Of a DNA stretch of 64,000 nt, positions 54,228 to 64,000 are shown piece by piece. Origin of the DNA: Favolaschia claudopus (Eukaryota > Basidiomycota > Agaricomycetes > Agaricales > Mycenaceae); the NCBI GenBank assembly GCA_037176885.1, contig JAWWNJ010000195.1:124001-188000 (forward strand). The letters run 5' to 3'. Position 1 is the first letter of the stretch. Every line of letters starts with the position of its first letter. The position numbers and the translations under genes are program-made. The notes under the pieces were generated by a model, which worked only from the letters and a program-made list of their open reading frames with translations, searched no databases and was not told the DNA's origin.

Positions 54228-57200
54228 TCATCCCCCCCTTGGAATGCGGCGCCTCGACGCATAGATCGCACCTTAGCTGGAGTTGAAGAGCGGTCACGGA
54301 AGGGAAGGGAATCGAAGGCAGTGACGGCAATGGAGCGAGGTTTGGAAGGGTATTTGCGGTAAAATGCAGTGACAGCGTCCGGGGCAAAAACATTAGAGTG
54401 CTTCACCCATTGATCATGGGACGGGTCATAACCCTTCCAGCGAACCCAGTACCATAGACTCCCGAAGCGGATCTTGGCATCCAGTATCTCCTCAACTTCC
54501 CATTGCTTGTCACCAGGAAGGTCGAGGACGGGTGGCGGCTCTTGGTGTCTGGGGCGAGTGGGGAATGGATCGGCTTCCACAAGCTGGAGTTTCACGACAG
54601 GGAAGACAGCATGGAGGGCAGAGTAGCGGGGCGGCAGCTCCAGTTTGAAGGCACCATTACCAACAACCTTCAGAACTTTGAAGGGGCCGATACGCCGGTG
54701 GGAGAATTTCACCGAAGGGCGGGTGGTGCGGATGTCTGAGGCATCAACCCACACCCGGTCGCCGACCTTGATGTCTGGAGCTGGTGTCCGCCGGCGGTCA
54801 TAGTACTGCTTGTACTCTGCCTTGGCCTTGACGAGTGCCGCCTTTGCCTCAACCCCTGACGCAATCCGATCGTGGAACTCGTTTACAGCCTCCAACCTGG
54901 AACGTGCAGCGTGGGGCTCAAAGCCCATACGTGGAACCCGACCAGTGTCCGTCATGAACGGTACCTGCTGCGTGGAGGAGTGCATGTGGTTGTTGTACGC
55001 AAACTCCGCTGCAGGTAGTAGCTCATCCCAGTCGTCCTGCTTGTAATTGGTGAAGAGCCGGGCATACTGCTCGAGTTGCTGGTTAACGCGCTCTGTTTGG
55101 CCATCGGTCTGCGGATGGTAGGCCGTAGAGGTGGCTGGGGTGACCCCAACGAGGCGCCAAAGCTCGCGCGTGAACTTTGCGATGAACTGGGTGCCACGAT
55201 CCGAAATGTACTTCTCCGGCAGGCCATGGTGGCGCCAGACGTTCCGGTAGTACATACAGCCGAGCAGCGCCAACTGCGTCAATGGTGGTGTGCGCTCTCT
55301 TCCCAAGGGCACAGACAACGACCATGACTGCATCGTATCCATGGGCCTCGGGAAGCTCGACAATGAAGTCGACTGAGACGGTGTGCCAGCGCTCCTCGGG
55401 GATCTCTGTGGGGTGGAGCTCACCAATCGGCAGTCTACGAAGCGCCTTGGTGCGGCAGCACAAGTCACAAGTCGCAACATACCGGCCGACATGGCGCGAC
55501 AGTTGGGGCCACCAGTAGTTCCGAGACATGAGCTCCAGAGTCTTGAAACGACCGGCATGGCCTGCAAGGCGCGTGTCATGGTGCTGCTCTCGGATGCGCC
55601 GGCGGAGGTCCTTGTCCCGGGGAACGACAATCTTCCCCCGGAAGTAAAGGAGTCCACCTTCAATACGCCATTCCGAAGACCGGGCAGACCGGACGCTTCG
55701 AGCCTTGAGGAGTTCCTTGGCAGTCAGGGCAATGGGCTCCTCAAGGTCAGGTTCCCCGGCCAGCGCATCACGGATGTCGCGCAGGAGGGGAGCCTCAGGG
55801 CCAGCGATAACCAGGGCTTCAGCGGCCCGAACGTGGAACAGCTCGGGTCGAAGCAGGGTGACATCCTGATTATCGTCCTGCACTCCATGGTCCGGTCTCC
55901 GAGAAAGCGCATCGGGGCGACCCATGAGGCGACCCGGTTGGTGGTGCAGCGAGAAGTCGAAACGGGAGAGGTAGAGAGACCACCGAGCTTGGCGGCGATT
56001 GAGCTTCTGGCCTTCCGGAAATATTCCAGGTTTTTGTGGTCCGTCCAGATCTCAACCGGGTGCTGCGCGCCCTCAAGAAAGTGGCACCACTCCTCAAGGG
56101 CTCGCACGATCGCAAGCATCTCCTTGTCGTGAATCTCGTAGTTCCGCTGCACCTCGTTCAAGCTCTTGGAGTAGAACGCAACCGGATGCCACTTGCCATC
56201 GTCACCCTGCTGGGAGAGGACGGCACCGGTGGCATAGTCAGAGCTGTCAGCCTCAAGCCGGTACGGGCGTTCAGGGTTCGGGAGAACCAGGACGGGGTCC
56301 CGAGTCACCTGCCGCTTGAGCTCGTCAAAGGCAGCTTACTCTTCAGGCCCCCAGGTCCAGGCAATGCCCTTCTTGGTGAGTCTGAAGAGGGGTTGAGCAA
56401 CGTCTGAGAAGCCCGCAATGAACCGGCGGTAGAAGTTTGTGAAGCCAAGGAACTGCTGCACATCCTTCTTATTCTCAGGCGCTGGCCAAGCTGCCACTCC
56501 TGCAACCTTTACAGGGTCCATCTCGACGTGGTTGTGGGAGATTATCACGCCGAGGTACTCAATGGAGGTCCGCTCAAACTCACACTTCTCGGCTCGAAGG
56601 TAAAGCTTGTTTGCGCGAAGCCTCCGCAGGACCTCTCGGACGATCTCTCGATGCCGACGGATGTCTGAGTGGGCAATGAGGATATCGTCGAGGTAGACCA
56701 TGACGTCGCCAGAGAGGATAAGATCCTGGAAGATGTCGTTCATCATGGTCTGGAAGGTTGCAGGGGAGTTGGTCAGACCGAAGTACATGACCAGCGGCTC
56801 AAACAGTCCCCGGTTGGTCCGGAACGCTGCCTTCCACTCGTCGCCTTCACGGATTCGAACGTTGTTAAAGCCCCATCGAACATCGAGCTTCGTGAAGTAC
56901 CGGGCTCCCCTGAGTCGGTTGATGAGGTCGTTGATTAAGGGGAGCGGGTAGCGATTCTTCACGGTCATAGCGTTTAGAGCTCGATAGTCCTGTACGAAAC
57001 GAAGTCCGCCGTCCTTCTTCTTGACAAAGAAGACGGGTGAGGCCATAGGTGATTTTGACGGTCGAATCCGGCCAGTGCCAAGTCCCTCCTCGATGAAGGG
57101 ATCAAGTTCCTTCTGTTCGAGAGGTGAGATTGGGTAGACCTTGCAGTTCGTGGGCTTAGAGTCCGGCACGAGCTCAATGGCATGGTCCCAGGACCGGCGT

Positions 57201-58192
57201 TCAGGCAGTGAGTCAAAGGATTTCTTGTTGAAAACATCGTCAAACTCTCGGGCCCATTCGGGAACGTCCGAGCGCGCCGGGGCTGAGTTTTTGGCGTAAG
57301 CCTCAGCCAGGCGCTGGGAGACGGTGCTTCCAGCACGGATATCCTCAGAAGGCAGGAACTGGGTGTAGAACACCCGGTCTCCCGGCTCAAGGGGGTCATC
57401 CACATCATCCGCATCATCCACTTCATCCACATCATCCTCGTCATCATCCTCGTGGTCCGGGAACAGCTCGGGCAGGTCATCGTATTCATCTTCGCCTAAG
57501 TCTATGGCACAGATGGACGGAAGGGGACCAAGTCGGAGCTGCCGGAGGATCTCAGCCGCCAGGCGGGACTCTCGGCGGGCAGCACGAGCCTCCAGGCGAA
57601 CCTCGGTGCGGCACGTAGAGCACTCGCTGGGGCATCTGCTCATCTTGACCTCTCGGGTGTCCCAGTCGATCTCCGGATTATGCTTCCGGAGCCAGGAGTA
57701 GCCGAGGATGAGCTTCTGCTTCCCAAGACGGGTAACAGCGAGCTGCATGCGCTCAGAGTGACCACGATACTGCAGCACAACGTCCGCCACCTCGCGGATC
57801 GCACCAGCCTCATTTGGGGAGCCATCCACATTGAAAACCGGAATGGGCTGTGCAAGACGGCGGAGGGGGAGGCCAGACTTAGCTGCAAACTCAGAGTCAA
57901 TGAAGTCTGAGGTGGCACCACAGTCGACGAGACCTTCAAGGGAAAGCTTAGTGGCGTCCTGGACTGCCTGAATCTCAAGGGGGAGATGCAGGGAGTTGGC
58001 ACCGGGTGCAGCAGCAACGGTATAGCGCTGAGGAAGTCTACGCTCCCAAGGCTTTCGCCGGACGCGTGGGGAACGGAAGGGGGCAGGGGGTACGTCTTCC
58101 GTTTCGGCAGGTTCAACAGATGTGACATTGGCAGACTCATCATACAAACATGCGAAACGATTAGGAGACGCGATCGAGGGCGTACCGCTCAC
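54062..58192 (-). pseudogene. Gypsy pol (protease, RT, RNase H, integrase, chromodomain), broken
   Basis: Minus strand. Protease LVDCGATSDFID. RT has PMASPVFFVKKKDGGLRFVQ, FTKLDVRWGFNN and catalytic YLDDILIAHSD. A TAA at 56336-56338 follows TWGPEE, where the same frame resumes with AAFDELK, so it is a single nonsense change. RNase H is partly kept ([22 protein letters not shown]). A frameshift lies near 56000; then the integrase H2C2 region (CDLCCRTKA), another shift near 55290, the core ([21 protein letters not shown]), and a C-terminal chromodomain (WEVEEILDAKIRFGSLWYWV..WKGYDPSHDQW). The frame has no stop before the 3' LTR and runs into it, ending at 54062. Confidence 0.92.
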
Positions 58193-59318
58193 TCGTCGCG
58201 TGGGAGAAAACCCTGCTCTTCCTCGGCGGCCACTGACTCTGGCTCAGCCAGCGAGTCGGTGGTGGCAATCCGAGCCACCAGTTCGGAGAGGAGCTCGGAC
58301 CCAAGCTGGCGAATGACCTCGTCAAGGACATCAGCGCCTCGGACGTCAGCGGGGGTGGGGCAATTCCGTGCCAGGTGTGGACCGCCGCATTGGTAGCAGC
58401 CACGGGGAGGTCCTCTCCCGGACCGCGTGCGATCAACGTCCATGGGGACTACCTGCGGAGGAGCAGGAGCTGGCATGGCCCGAGGAGGAGGCGCATGGGC
58501 AGGGACAACAGGGAAGACACCTGCTGGACGTGAGCGAGCGGCGGACCTAATGGGGCTTTCGGGAGAAGCCCAGCAGCACGAGCCCGCACGTGTGATTCGT
58601 ACTGGCGGTACGCTCGGGTCCGCCAAGCCATGTAGTTGCGGAGGTCTGGGGGGTCGCTGGACGAGGTGATGGCTGCATTGATGGCGGGGTCAAGGCCAGA
58701 GCGGAACTTGGTGACCTTGACCAACGCGTCAGCAAACCCAGCAAGGTCGAAGAGGTCTTCAAAGTCATCAGTATACTTGAAGACATCCCGGGAGCCCATA
58801 TAGTACGCCCTAGACTCGAGTTTGTGTAGGGTGTGGTCCTGCTCGTTCTCCTCAACAAAGCGCGAGCAGAACTCCTTGGTGAAGGTGTCCCAGGTGAGGA
58901 AGGGGAAAGGAGTTTTAATGGACATGTGCTCGGCCCATTTTTGCGCAGAGTCTTTGGACATAAAGGACATGGTGAAACGCACTGCCTTTTCCTCAGACAT
59001 CTCGCCGCCTTCAACAAACGCCTCCGGAACCAGTCGGATGTAAGTCCGAGCTGAGTGAAGGAAGGCCCGGCCAGCCGAGCGGTCGCCGTCAAAGACGAAA
59101 GGGGGGTTCGGTCGAAGGACCGTTTTTGCTGCCGGTGTGAGGTTGGCAAAGAGTCCTGGACTCTCGGCCGGAGGCTCTGGAGGAGCGGCAGGGGTCGGAG
59201 CAGTAGTAGTGGAAGGATTGGCAGCAGTTTGAAAAAGCTCGACCAGACGGTCAACAGTCCTCTCGAGCCTATCCATCCGCTCGGCGGCGGCTGCAGCAGC
59301 GGCGGCAGAGTCGGTCAT
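58189..59318 (-). pseudogene. Gypsy gag with one frameshift
   Basis: The minus-strand start MTDSAAAAAAAAERMDRLER leads a coiled-coil N-terminus, a Pro-rich linker, the capsid-like core (RAFLHSARTYIRLVPEAF, KWAEHMSIKTPFPFLTW, FCSRFVEENEQDHTLHKL) and, after a frameshift near 58550, a zinc knuckle CYQCGGPHLARNC and acidic end. Its stop overlaps the pol frame by a few bases in a -1 arrangement (GAGTGAGC), as often seen where gag and pol are linked by frameshifting. Confidence 0.9.
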
Positions 59319-59461
59319 GGTGGGTTCTAGAGAGGGGGAGGAGGGGGCAAGATTCGCGGTTTGCGCGTCCGAGACAGCAGAGGAGGAGTCCGACGAAGCG
59401 TCTGAAAAATCGCCAAAGCGCGCAATCTTGACCGGTTAATCCCTTGGAGCCTTTCTTCTGC

Positions 59462-59771
59462 TGTAAGGGCAACCTTTAGGACCCGAGATATCTCGAGGGT
59501 CTAGCGAGGGAGAATCCGAAGTTAATTAAGAAGCTACTAAGAATACATCAAGCGCACCTAGCGAGGGAGAATCCGAAGAGAAGAAAGGCTGAGGATTCCC
59601 ACGCTAGGTGCAGTAAACATATAGTAACTAATTCCCACAAGCTCGGAGCAGTCGGCAATGATCCCGGGCCAAGTCACATGCCTTACTCCACGATGACGGA
59701 TTTGACAGGAAAGTGGGAAATCTGCAGGAGGCCTGCGTCATAGGTGGCTGTGTAGTGCCAAAAGAGGGAGA
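59462..59771 (-). repeat. Gypsy 5' LTR
   Basis: 310 bp. Lacks the MITE and the ATAGGGCTTTGG segment, and has lost TTCCCCTGAC next to its outer end. Confidence 0.92.
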
Positions 59772-59942
59772 GGAGCATCATGAAGCCAGTCTTGAAATTC
59801 ATGACGTGTATTCTAACGAAACGTCAGGAATCTTGAATTTCAAGACGATGATCTTGAATTTCATGACAAATACTTCTCACAATGTTGCGCTTGCGCTTGT
59901 TGACGATTCTGTCATCGGCAAAGCCGGGAGCACCACTTTGTG

Positions 59943-60133
59943 GGGCGTTGCCGTACCACATCAAGTGCCGCTGGTCCCTTGTTTTGGCCCTTGCTCGCAA
60001 GTCATGGCCGTGTCGAGCTTTGGGCAAATAGCAGCTGAGTCTTAATCTTCAGTTCTGTCAACCTCCTGCTTTTTCCTGGTGTTCTCTGGGTGGCGGAAGC
60101 AAAACTCAAATTCGGCCGAAGTGGAGCTCGGCG
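59943..60133 (+). repeat. dispersed repeat of about 190 bp, copy 2
   Basis: Inverted relative to 35105-35308. It ends where the gag fragment's open frame begins. Confidence 0.75.
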
Positions 60134-60138
60134 GTGAC

Positions 60139-61244
60139 TAAAGCGTTGCTATCAAGGCAACAAAACAGTCGCAGAGCATGTTGCAGAATGGACCCATATT
60201 TTCAATACTATTGGAATTGTTGAGAGCCAAGAGAAGGTCGTGCAATTATTTGATAGTTTTACCTCAAAGGTCCGAATGGAAATTGCCCGGCAGCATCACA
60301 ACCCAGAGAATGCTAGCTGGGGCGAGATTGTGAAGGCTGCACTTGATGCCGAGGTCATAGTTCATATTGAAGATCGGCTGGATGACACAGATGATCAGTT
60401 TTCTGAAAACTCAAATGAAAACTCACAATCTGAAGATGATATTGACGAATCCGGTGCAGATTCGAACGGCGATGACTCCAATGAGTATGAGTCCGATAAA
60501 AGCCCTACTGAGGATGATCAGTACGACGAAGATGATGAAAATGCCGACGAACCGGCCGAAGATGAATCCGAGGAGTACGAATCCACCGAGGATCGTGCTG
60601 AAGATGATGATGAGGAATCCTCGAAGCGAGGAGATGGAGGGCGTGCTGAATTACGAGATGGAGATCCACGCGATGAGTACATGCGGAAGGGCCTGTGTTT
60701 TAACTGTGGAGGGCGTGGGCATCGCGCTCGAGACTGTCCCTCCCCGAGATCAGTAAGAAACTCAGCAGATAATGAGATTGCGACGCACGCAATTTATTTC
60801 CCCCATAACCCAGACTCCCGCAGCACGCTCACTGAGACCACTGAAATGGGTATGTACGCTGGGAGCGTGAGATTTAATATTCCTCTCGAAGTCGAGGAGG
60901 GCGAGGTGGAACCCATGGAAACTTTTGCTGAATTTCTTCCGAACCCGACCCCCGAAGAGGCATGCAATGTCGCCTTCGAGACGAAATATTCCCCTTCCCC
61001 TGTAGCAATTCCCCATGTTGAGAAGAAGTTGATTGCCACGGATTTTGAAGTCAAACCGGACGAGGTCACGGAGCAGTCCGACACGAAGACAAGACTGCAT
61101 CGAGTCGGTTCTGACTTAAAGTCAAGAAATCGTGGACACCTGATGGAGGGCGAAAGTGAAGAGGACGCAGATGCGAAGCACAACGTTCATTTGCTGTCGT
61201 CAAACAACGGCCAGATGAACGAGCCAGACGGTGGTGGTGGTTAG
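60139..61244 (+). pseudogene. isolated retroelement gag fragment, acidic with zinc knuckle
   Basis: The frame opens at about 60139 without a proper start (YQGNKTVAEHVAEWTHIFNT, typical of Gypsy-class gag). It continues through a long Asp/Glu-rich region (about 60370-60630), a knuckle CFNCGGRGHRARDC, and a C-terminal domain with acidic EVEEGEVEPMETF. It stops at 61242-61244. No LTR, protease or RT neighbours it. The frame is intact over 365 codons, unusual for a random fragment, so an exapted gag-like gene is possible but not shown. Confidence 0.6.
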
Positions 61245-61317
61245 TCTCTCGTAGACAGACGCTCTATATAATCCAGCTCGGTGCCCTCGCTATATAGAGT
61301 CTGTTGGTTACCGCGCC

Positions 61318-61700
61318 CAGTGTTGAACCTAAGAGTTAAGGGTCAAGTTAATTAAGGGTTAACTTGGTCTTAACTTTAACCCTTAGCTTCAGCTAAAGAC
61401 GATGTTAGGTCTTAATTAAGGGTTAACACACCCCTTACATAATACCCTCGTGCCACACGTAGCTGCAAATTCAGGCCCTATACAAACATATCAAAAGAGC
61501 ACAAAGAACACACGGTTGCAAGTAGATTGTGCAAGGATTTCACCTGGATATTGAGCCCTCTGAGAAAAAATTAGACTGGGAGGTGAGCCTTAACTTCGTC
61601 TTAACTTGCCCTTAACTTGCCCTTAATATTAAGGGGATTTTAAGACCTAAGGGCTTAGCTTCAGATTTGACCCTTAATAACCCCTTAACATGCAACACTG
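61318..61700. mobile_element. 383-bp hAT-type MITE with TTAAGGG/CTTAAC arrays
   Basis: Exact 8-bp duplication ACCGCGCC (61310-61317, 61701-61708). Ends CAGTGTTGAACC and, on the opposite strand at the right, CAGTGTTGCATG (8 identical bases). Both subterminal zones are filled with TTAAGGG, CCCTTAA and CTTAAC words. hAT type by ends and duplication; no transposase. Confidence 0.88.
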
Positions 61701-61708
61701 ACCGCGCC

Positions 61709-62305
61709 CCTGTAACCGCGTTAGGTTCTTATTAGCTAATATTATATAAGCAGATTTCACGGCACGTATATCTCAATGGAAACTGATTTTCTGGCTTCAG
61801 AAACTTGGAGCAGGCTACATGCAATAAGTAAAGCTACATTTCTGTCTCCTCAGATTTTCCAAAATCAGACGGCGCGCTACAGAAAACATTGTCGCGTCGT
61901 CATCACGTGCGGCTCGGGTGTTTCGGCCGAGATGAACAAATGCATTCAACTTTAACTGAAACCACTTTAGAAATTCGGGAAACAAGGTAGAGATAGCCAC
62001 AGCCCTGTATGGAGTGCCTGAGAGCTTGAATCACCCTCAAAATAGACCTGCGGAAGGGGAAAATGGTAAACATCGAAAGCAAATCGAGATTGACAGCGCG
62101 GATCCCTTTGATCCGTCACGTCAAACAGAACTCGATGTTCAACTTCGAATTGAACATGCTCAACGATCGACTCGCGCATATTCCCTGCTGTAAGAGCTAG
62201 ACCGATTCTAATTGAGGCCAACTCGCATCGTTGACTTGGAGGGCGGATGTAACGGTCCGCTCCCGCGAATATTATTTCTTTTGTATTACTCTCACTAAAT
62301 GACAT
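61709..62305. other. no gene recognised
   Basis: Short open frames only. Confidence 0.4.
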
Positions 62306-62307
62306 TA

Positions 62308-62516
62308 GCCTGTTTGCGATGCAGCCATTGAATGGCTAATGGCTAAATAAGTGTCCAGATTCCGGCGTATTGACAAAAGATACCTCCGGTTCGAGTATCC
62401 AAATTTCATTCTAGGTAGCTCTTCTTGACTTCTACATGAAAGTTTAGCCCATCAACGTTTCCTAATACGGAAATCGGTAGCCATTCAATGGCTCCAATGG
62501 CTCTTCGCAAACCCTC
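62308..62516. mobile_element. 209-bp MITE, copy B
   Basis: TA-flanked (62306-62307, 62517-62518). Ends GCCTGTTTGCGATGCAGCC and GAGGGTTTGCGAAGAGCC. Closest to copy A at 24794. Confidence 0.92.
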
Positions 62517-62610
62517 TATTCTTTGAATTTCTTTCCTTCCAGCTTACTGATTTACCGACCTTGCGGGCGCCAAGGGCGCCGCGCAAGTTACTGACGCTCC
62601 TTTAGCTTGG

Positions 62611-62635
62611 GGATCACGGAGCAGCTCCGTGATCC
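62611..62635. repeat. near-perfect palindrome
   Basis: GGATCACGGAGC and its complement are separated by one base. It could form a 12-bp cruciform or hairpin. No terminator or Helitron CTAG end follows directly. Confidence 0.7.
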
Positions 62636-62689
62636 TTTCTTGCTCCGTTGCTTATTGATGAGATATATAATTCCGTAGTTAGTAGGCTA

Positions 62690-63470
62690 GAGACTAGTAT
62701 CCCTACGCCACTCACCTCGTCTGAACGCCCTTCTGAGACGAGTCTTCTGTGTGCCGGAACTAGCTGCCATCGTTAGGTCTACTTTGGGCAGCTCTCCGTC
62801 ACAATTTCCGAATGCGACCCAGTCCGCTGTTTTCACATTCACCGGCACTGGAATTGATATAGGAAAGACGGGCATCGACATTGCAATGAGTTTTGAGGAA
62901 AGCAGCAGGTGAGCAGTTTGTATGCCCAACCGAGTGAAAGTCGTCGATGAGAAACTGTGTGTTGGCAAAAAATTCTGGTTCCCGTGTCATGCAGTACGGT
63001 CCAAGTGCACAGGCAAAGTCGTAAATTACACGCTTGGGAACTGTCTCCCACCTAGTCAATAAAGCCGAGAAAACATCGTTTCGACCTTCTCCCTTCGGGA
63101 TGCAGTGGAACCCGTAGCAGATACTGTGGGTGCACCACATACACATAATACCTCCCGTCAGTCGTCGTTCGCCATACTGGGAGTAAAACTTTTAGCACTT
63201 CGCTCCTCGCTTGCCTCCAGCATCGATATTGACATCATGCTTCAGATTTGAATAATAGGGTCGCTCCCTGATCTTGGGTAAGCCATAACAGCACCCCGTC
63301 TGCAGCCTTTGATATCAGTCATTGTTCGTGAAACAAACTGACACTTACCTCAGTCCATTGCTTCTCTACGGCAGACTCATCAACCCTCGGCGGCTCAGGA
63401 CCTTTAATCAGCGAGTTCAAGACAGCTCTGCCACGTTCTAACAAGAACCGGCAGACATCCTATCCTATAC
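62690..63470 (-). pseudogene. KDZ-type transposase C-terminal fragment
   Basis: The minus-strand piece at 63470-63349 gives SLIKGPEPPRVDESAVEKQW, then a short GTAAGT..AAAG intron-like gap. After some decayed sequence comes ICYGFHCIPKGEGRNDVFSA, VIYDFACALGPYCMTREPEF, FLIDDFHSVGHTNCSPAAF, and SSAGECENSGLGRIRKL. The order (YDFAC.., F.iDdFHs..H..CSP.., N.g..RIR) is that of fungal Kyakuja-Dileera-Zisupton-like transposases near their C-terminus. The frame is lost at both sides and the N-terminal zinc domains are missing. Assigned by motif memory, so moderate confidence. Confidence 0.6.
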
Positions 63471-63589
63471 TTGAAAAGAGGGCCAGGCCATCAGTCGCGT
63501 GACTTTTGACAGAGAATCACGGGGTCAATGTCGAGATGTTGAGATCTTGGTTGAGATCGTACTAGATGTCGCGAGCGGAGCGAGCGCAG

Positions 63590-63694
63590 CGGGGTTTGGG
63601 GCGGCCAGCCCCAACAAGCTGTGTGACCGAACGGAGGGAGGCCGGCGAGCGCAGCGAGTCGGCCGTGCCGGAGGCAGGGAGCTAAAGCTTGTCA
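63590..63694 (+). repeat. GC-rich dispersed repeat, copy 2 (KLCDR family)
   Basis: Carries GCGAGCGGAGCGAGCGCAGC, CAACAAGCTGTGTGACCG and GGGAGCTAAAGCTTGT. It is inverted relative to 11821-11920. Confidence 0.6.
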
Positions 63695-63898
63695 AGTATT
63701 GTATTTGAGAAGGGCTGCTCTCCCAGGGCGCTCTCGTGACTTAGCACTTCATGAAGGGCGGGTATTTCGACCAGGGATGACGCGGAACGAGCATTTGGAG
63801 CAGCAATAAAGGCTGCCAGCAGATTGAGGGCAGGCCGATTCGCCATTTGAAGAACTGACTCTTCTGCGCATATCTACATTGCAGATCAGAGCTTATTA

Positions 63899-64000
63899 CT
63901 CGTCATTCCCAAAAGTAACCGGAATCTTGCTTTTAGCACGCAGATTTTGTGACTTAGACCACTTTGAGCAACATAGATCTTCTTTATATGGTGTTTGCTA
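63899..64000 (+). mobile_element. left end of a CTCGG-family MITE, cut by the window edge
   Basis: TA (63897-63898) followed by CTCGTCATTCCCAAAAGTAA and CCGGAATC matches the ends at 30677 and 19925. The other end lies beyond 64000. Confidence 0.7.

Larger units (their letters stand above)
53442..59771 (-). mobile_element. Gypsy chromovirus LTR retrotransposon, 6330 bp including a MITE
   Basis: LTRs 53442-54227 (3' side; 332 bp without the MITE) and 59462-59771 (5' side, 310 bp). Exact 5-bp duplication GGAGC (53437-53441, 59772-59776). On the minus strand a purine tract AAGGGGGGGATGA precedes the 3' LTR. The LTRs differ by a 12-bp indel (ATAGGGCTTTGG) and by a 10-bp loss at the outer edge of the 5' LTR. 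Internal order gag-protease-RT-RNase H-integrase-chromodomain identifies a Metaviridae chromovirus. Confidence 0.95.

Noticed and set aside
59790..59890. Possible link between TTTCATGAC words here and at 44500-44620
   Set aside because: Only short words match; no alignable block or boundary.

Overview
The window reads as nuclear DNA of a mushroom-forming basidiomycete (Agaricomycetes). The signs are introns of about 42-55 bp with GT..AG ends, a stand-alone JmjC protein, zinc-finger and KDZ-type fragments typical of agaric genomes, and fungal forms of Gypsy, Copia, Tad-like LINE, Tnp2, PIF/Harbinger and Helitron elements. The genus cannot be fixed from sequence alone. No bacterial operon, CRISPR array, rRNA or convincing tRNA was found. 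Most of the 64 kb is transposon material, much of it nested, with only a few gene-like islands.

Layout. 0-1.6 kb: a LINE ORF2 tail split by a 1.1 kb element with an 8-bp target duplication. 2.4-3.5 kb: an intact JmjC-type gene. 3.7-8.4 kb: a LINE ORF1, repeat relics and a TA-flanked MITE. 8.9-10.6 kb: a three-exon gene of unknown function with a 3 x 138 bp tandem array upstream. 12-15 kb: a LINE scrap, a 127-bp MITE and a 567-bp hAT-type MITE. 15.25-18.41 kb: a complete PIF/Harbinger element with convergent transposase and Myb/SANT-like genes, TIRs and TTA duplications. 18.6-23.5 kb: a foldback, MITEs and a zinc-finger pseudogene. 23.7-26.9 kb: a LINE ORF2 pseudogene interrupted by a 209-bp MITE and bordered by a motif-array MITE. 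27-31 kb: Helitron-type end, Gypsy scrap, MITEs. 32.6-35.0 kb: a gutted Helitron interrupted by a GAG-only LTR element with identical LTRs. 36.7-40 kb: a MITE, a five-exon tandem-chromodomain gene and two more MITEs. 40.5-43.3 kb: a CACTA/EnSpm Tnp2 pseudogene. 43.6-44.4 kb: a 2 x 142 bp tandem array and foldback. 45.2-53.2 kb: a nest of elements containing a young Copia. 53.4-59.8 kb: a Gypsy chromovirus whose 3' LTR carries a 452-bp MITE, with the matching empty site in its 5' LTR. 60-64 kb: a gag fragment, a hAT-type MITE, a 209-bp MITE and a KDZ-type transposase fragment.

The best candidates for intact coding capacity are the JmjC gene, the three-exon unknown gene, the chromodomain gene and the two Harbinger genes. 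The most unusual signals are: three MITEs with 8-bp duplications and AGG-type ends, each filled with its own repeated 10-12 bp motif; a parallel hAT-type set whose subterminal motif differs per element; the tandem-chromodomain gene with mirrored introns; and several insertions whose ancestral site can be read directly.
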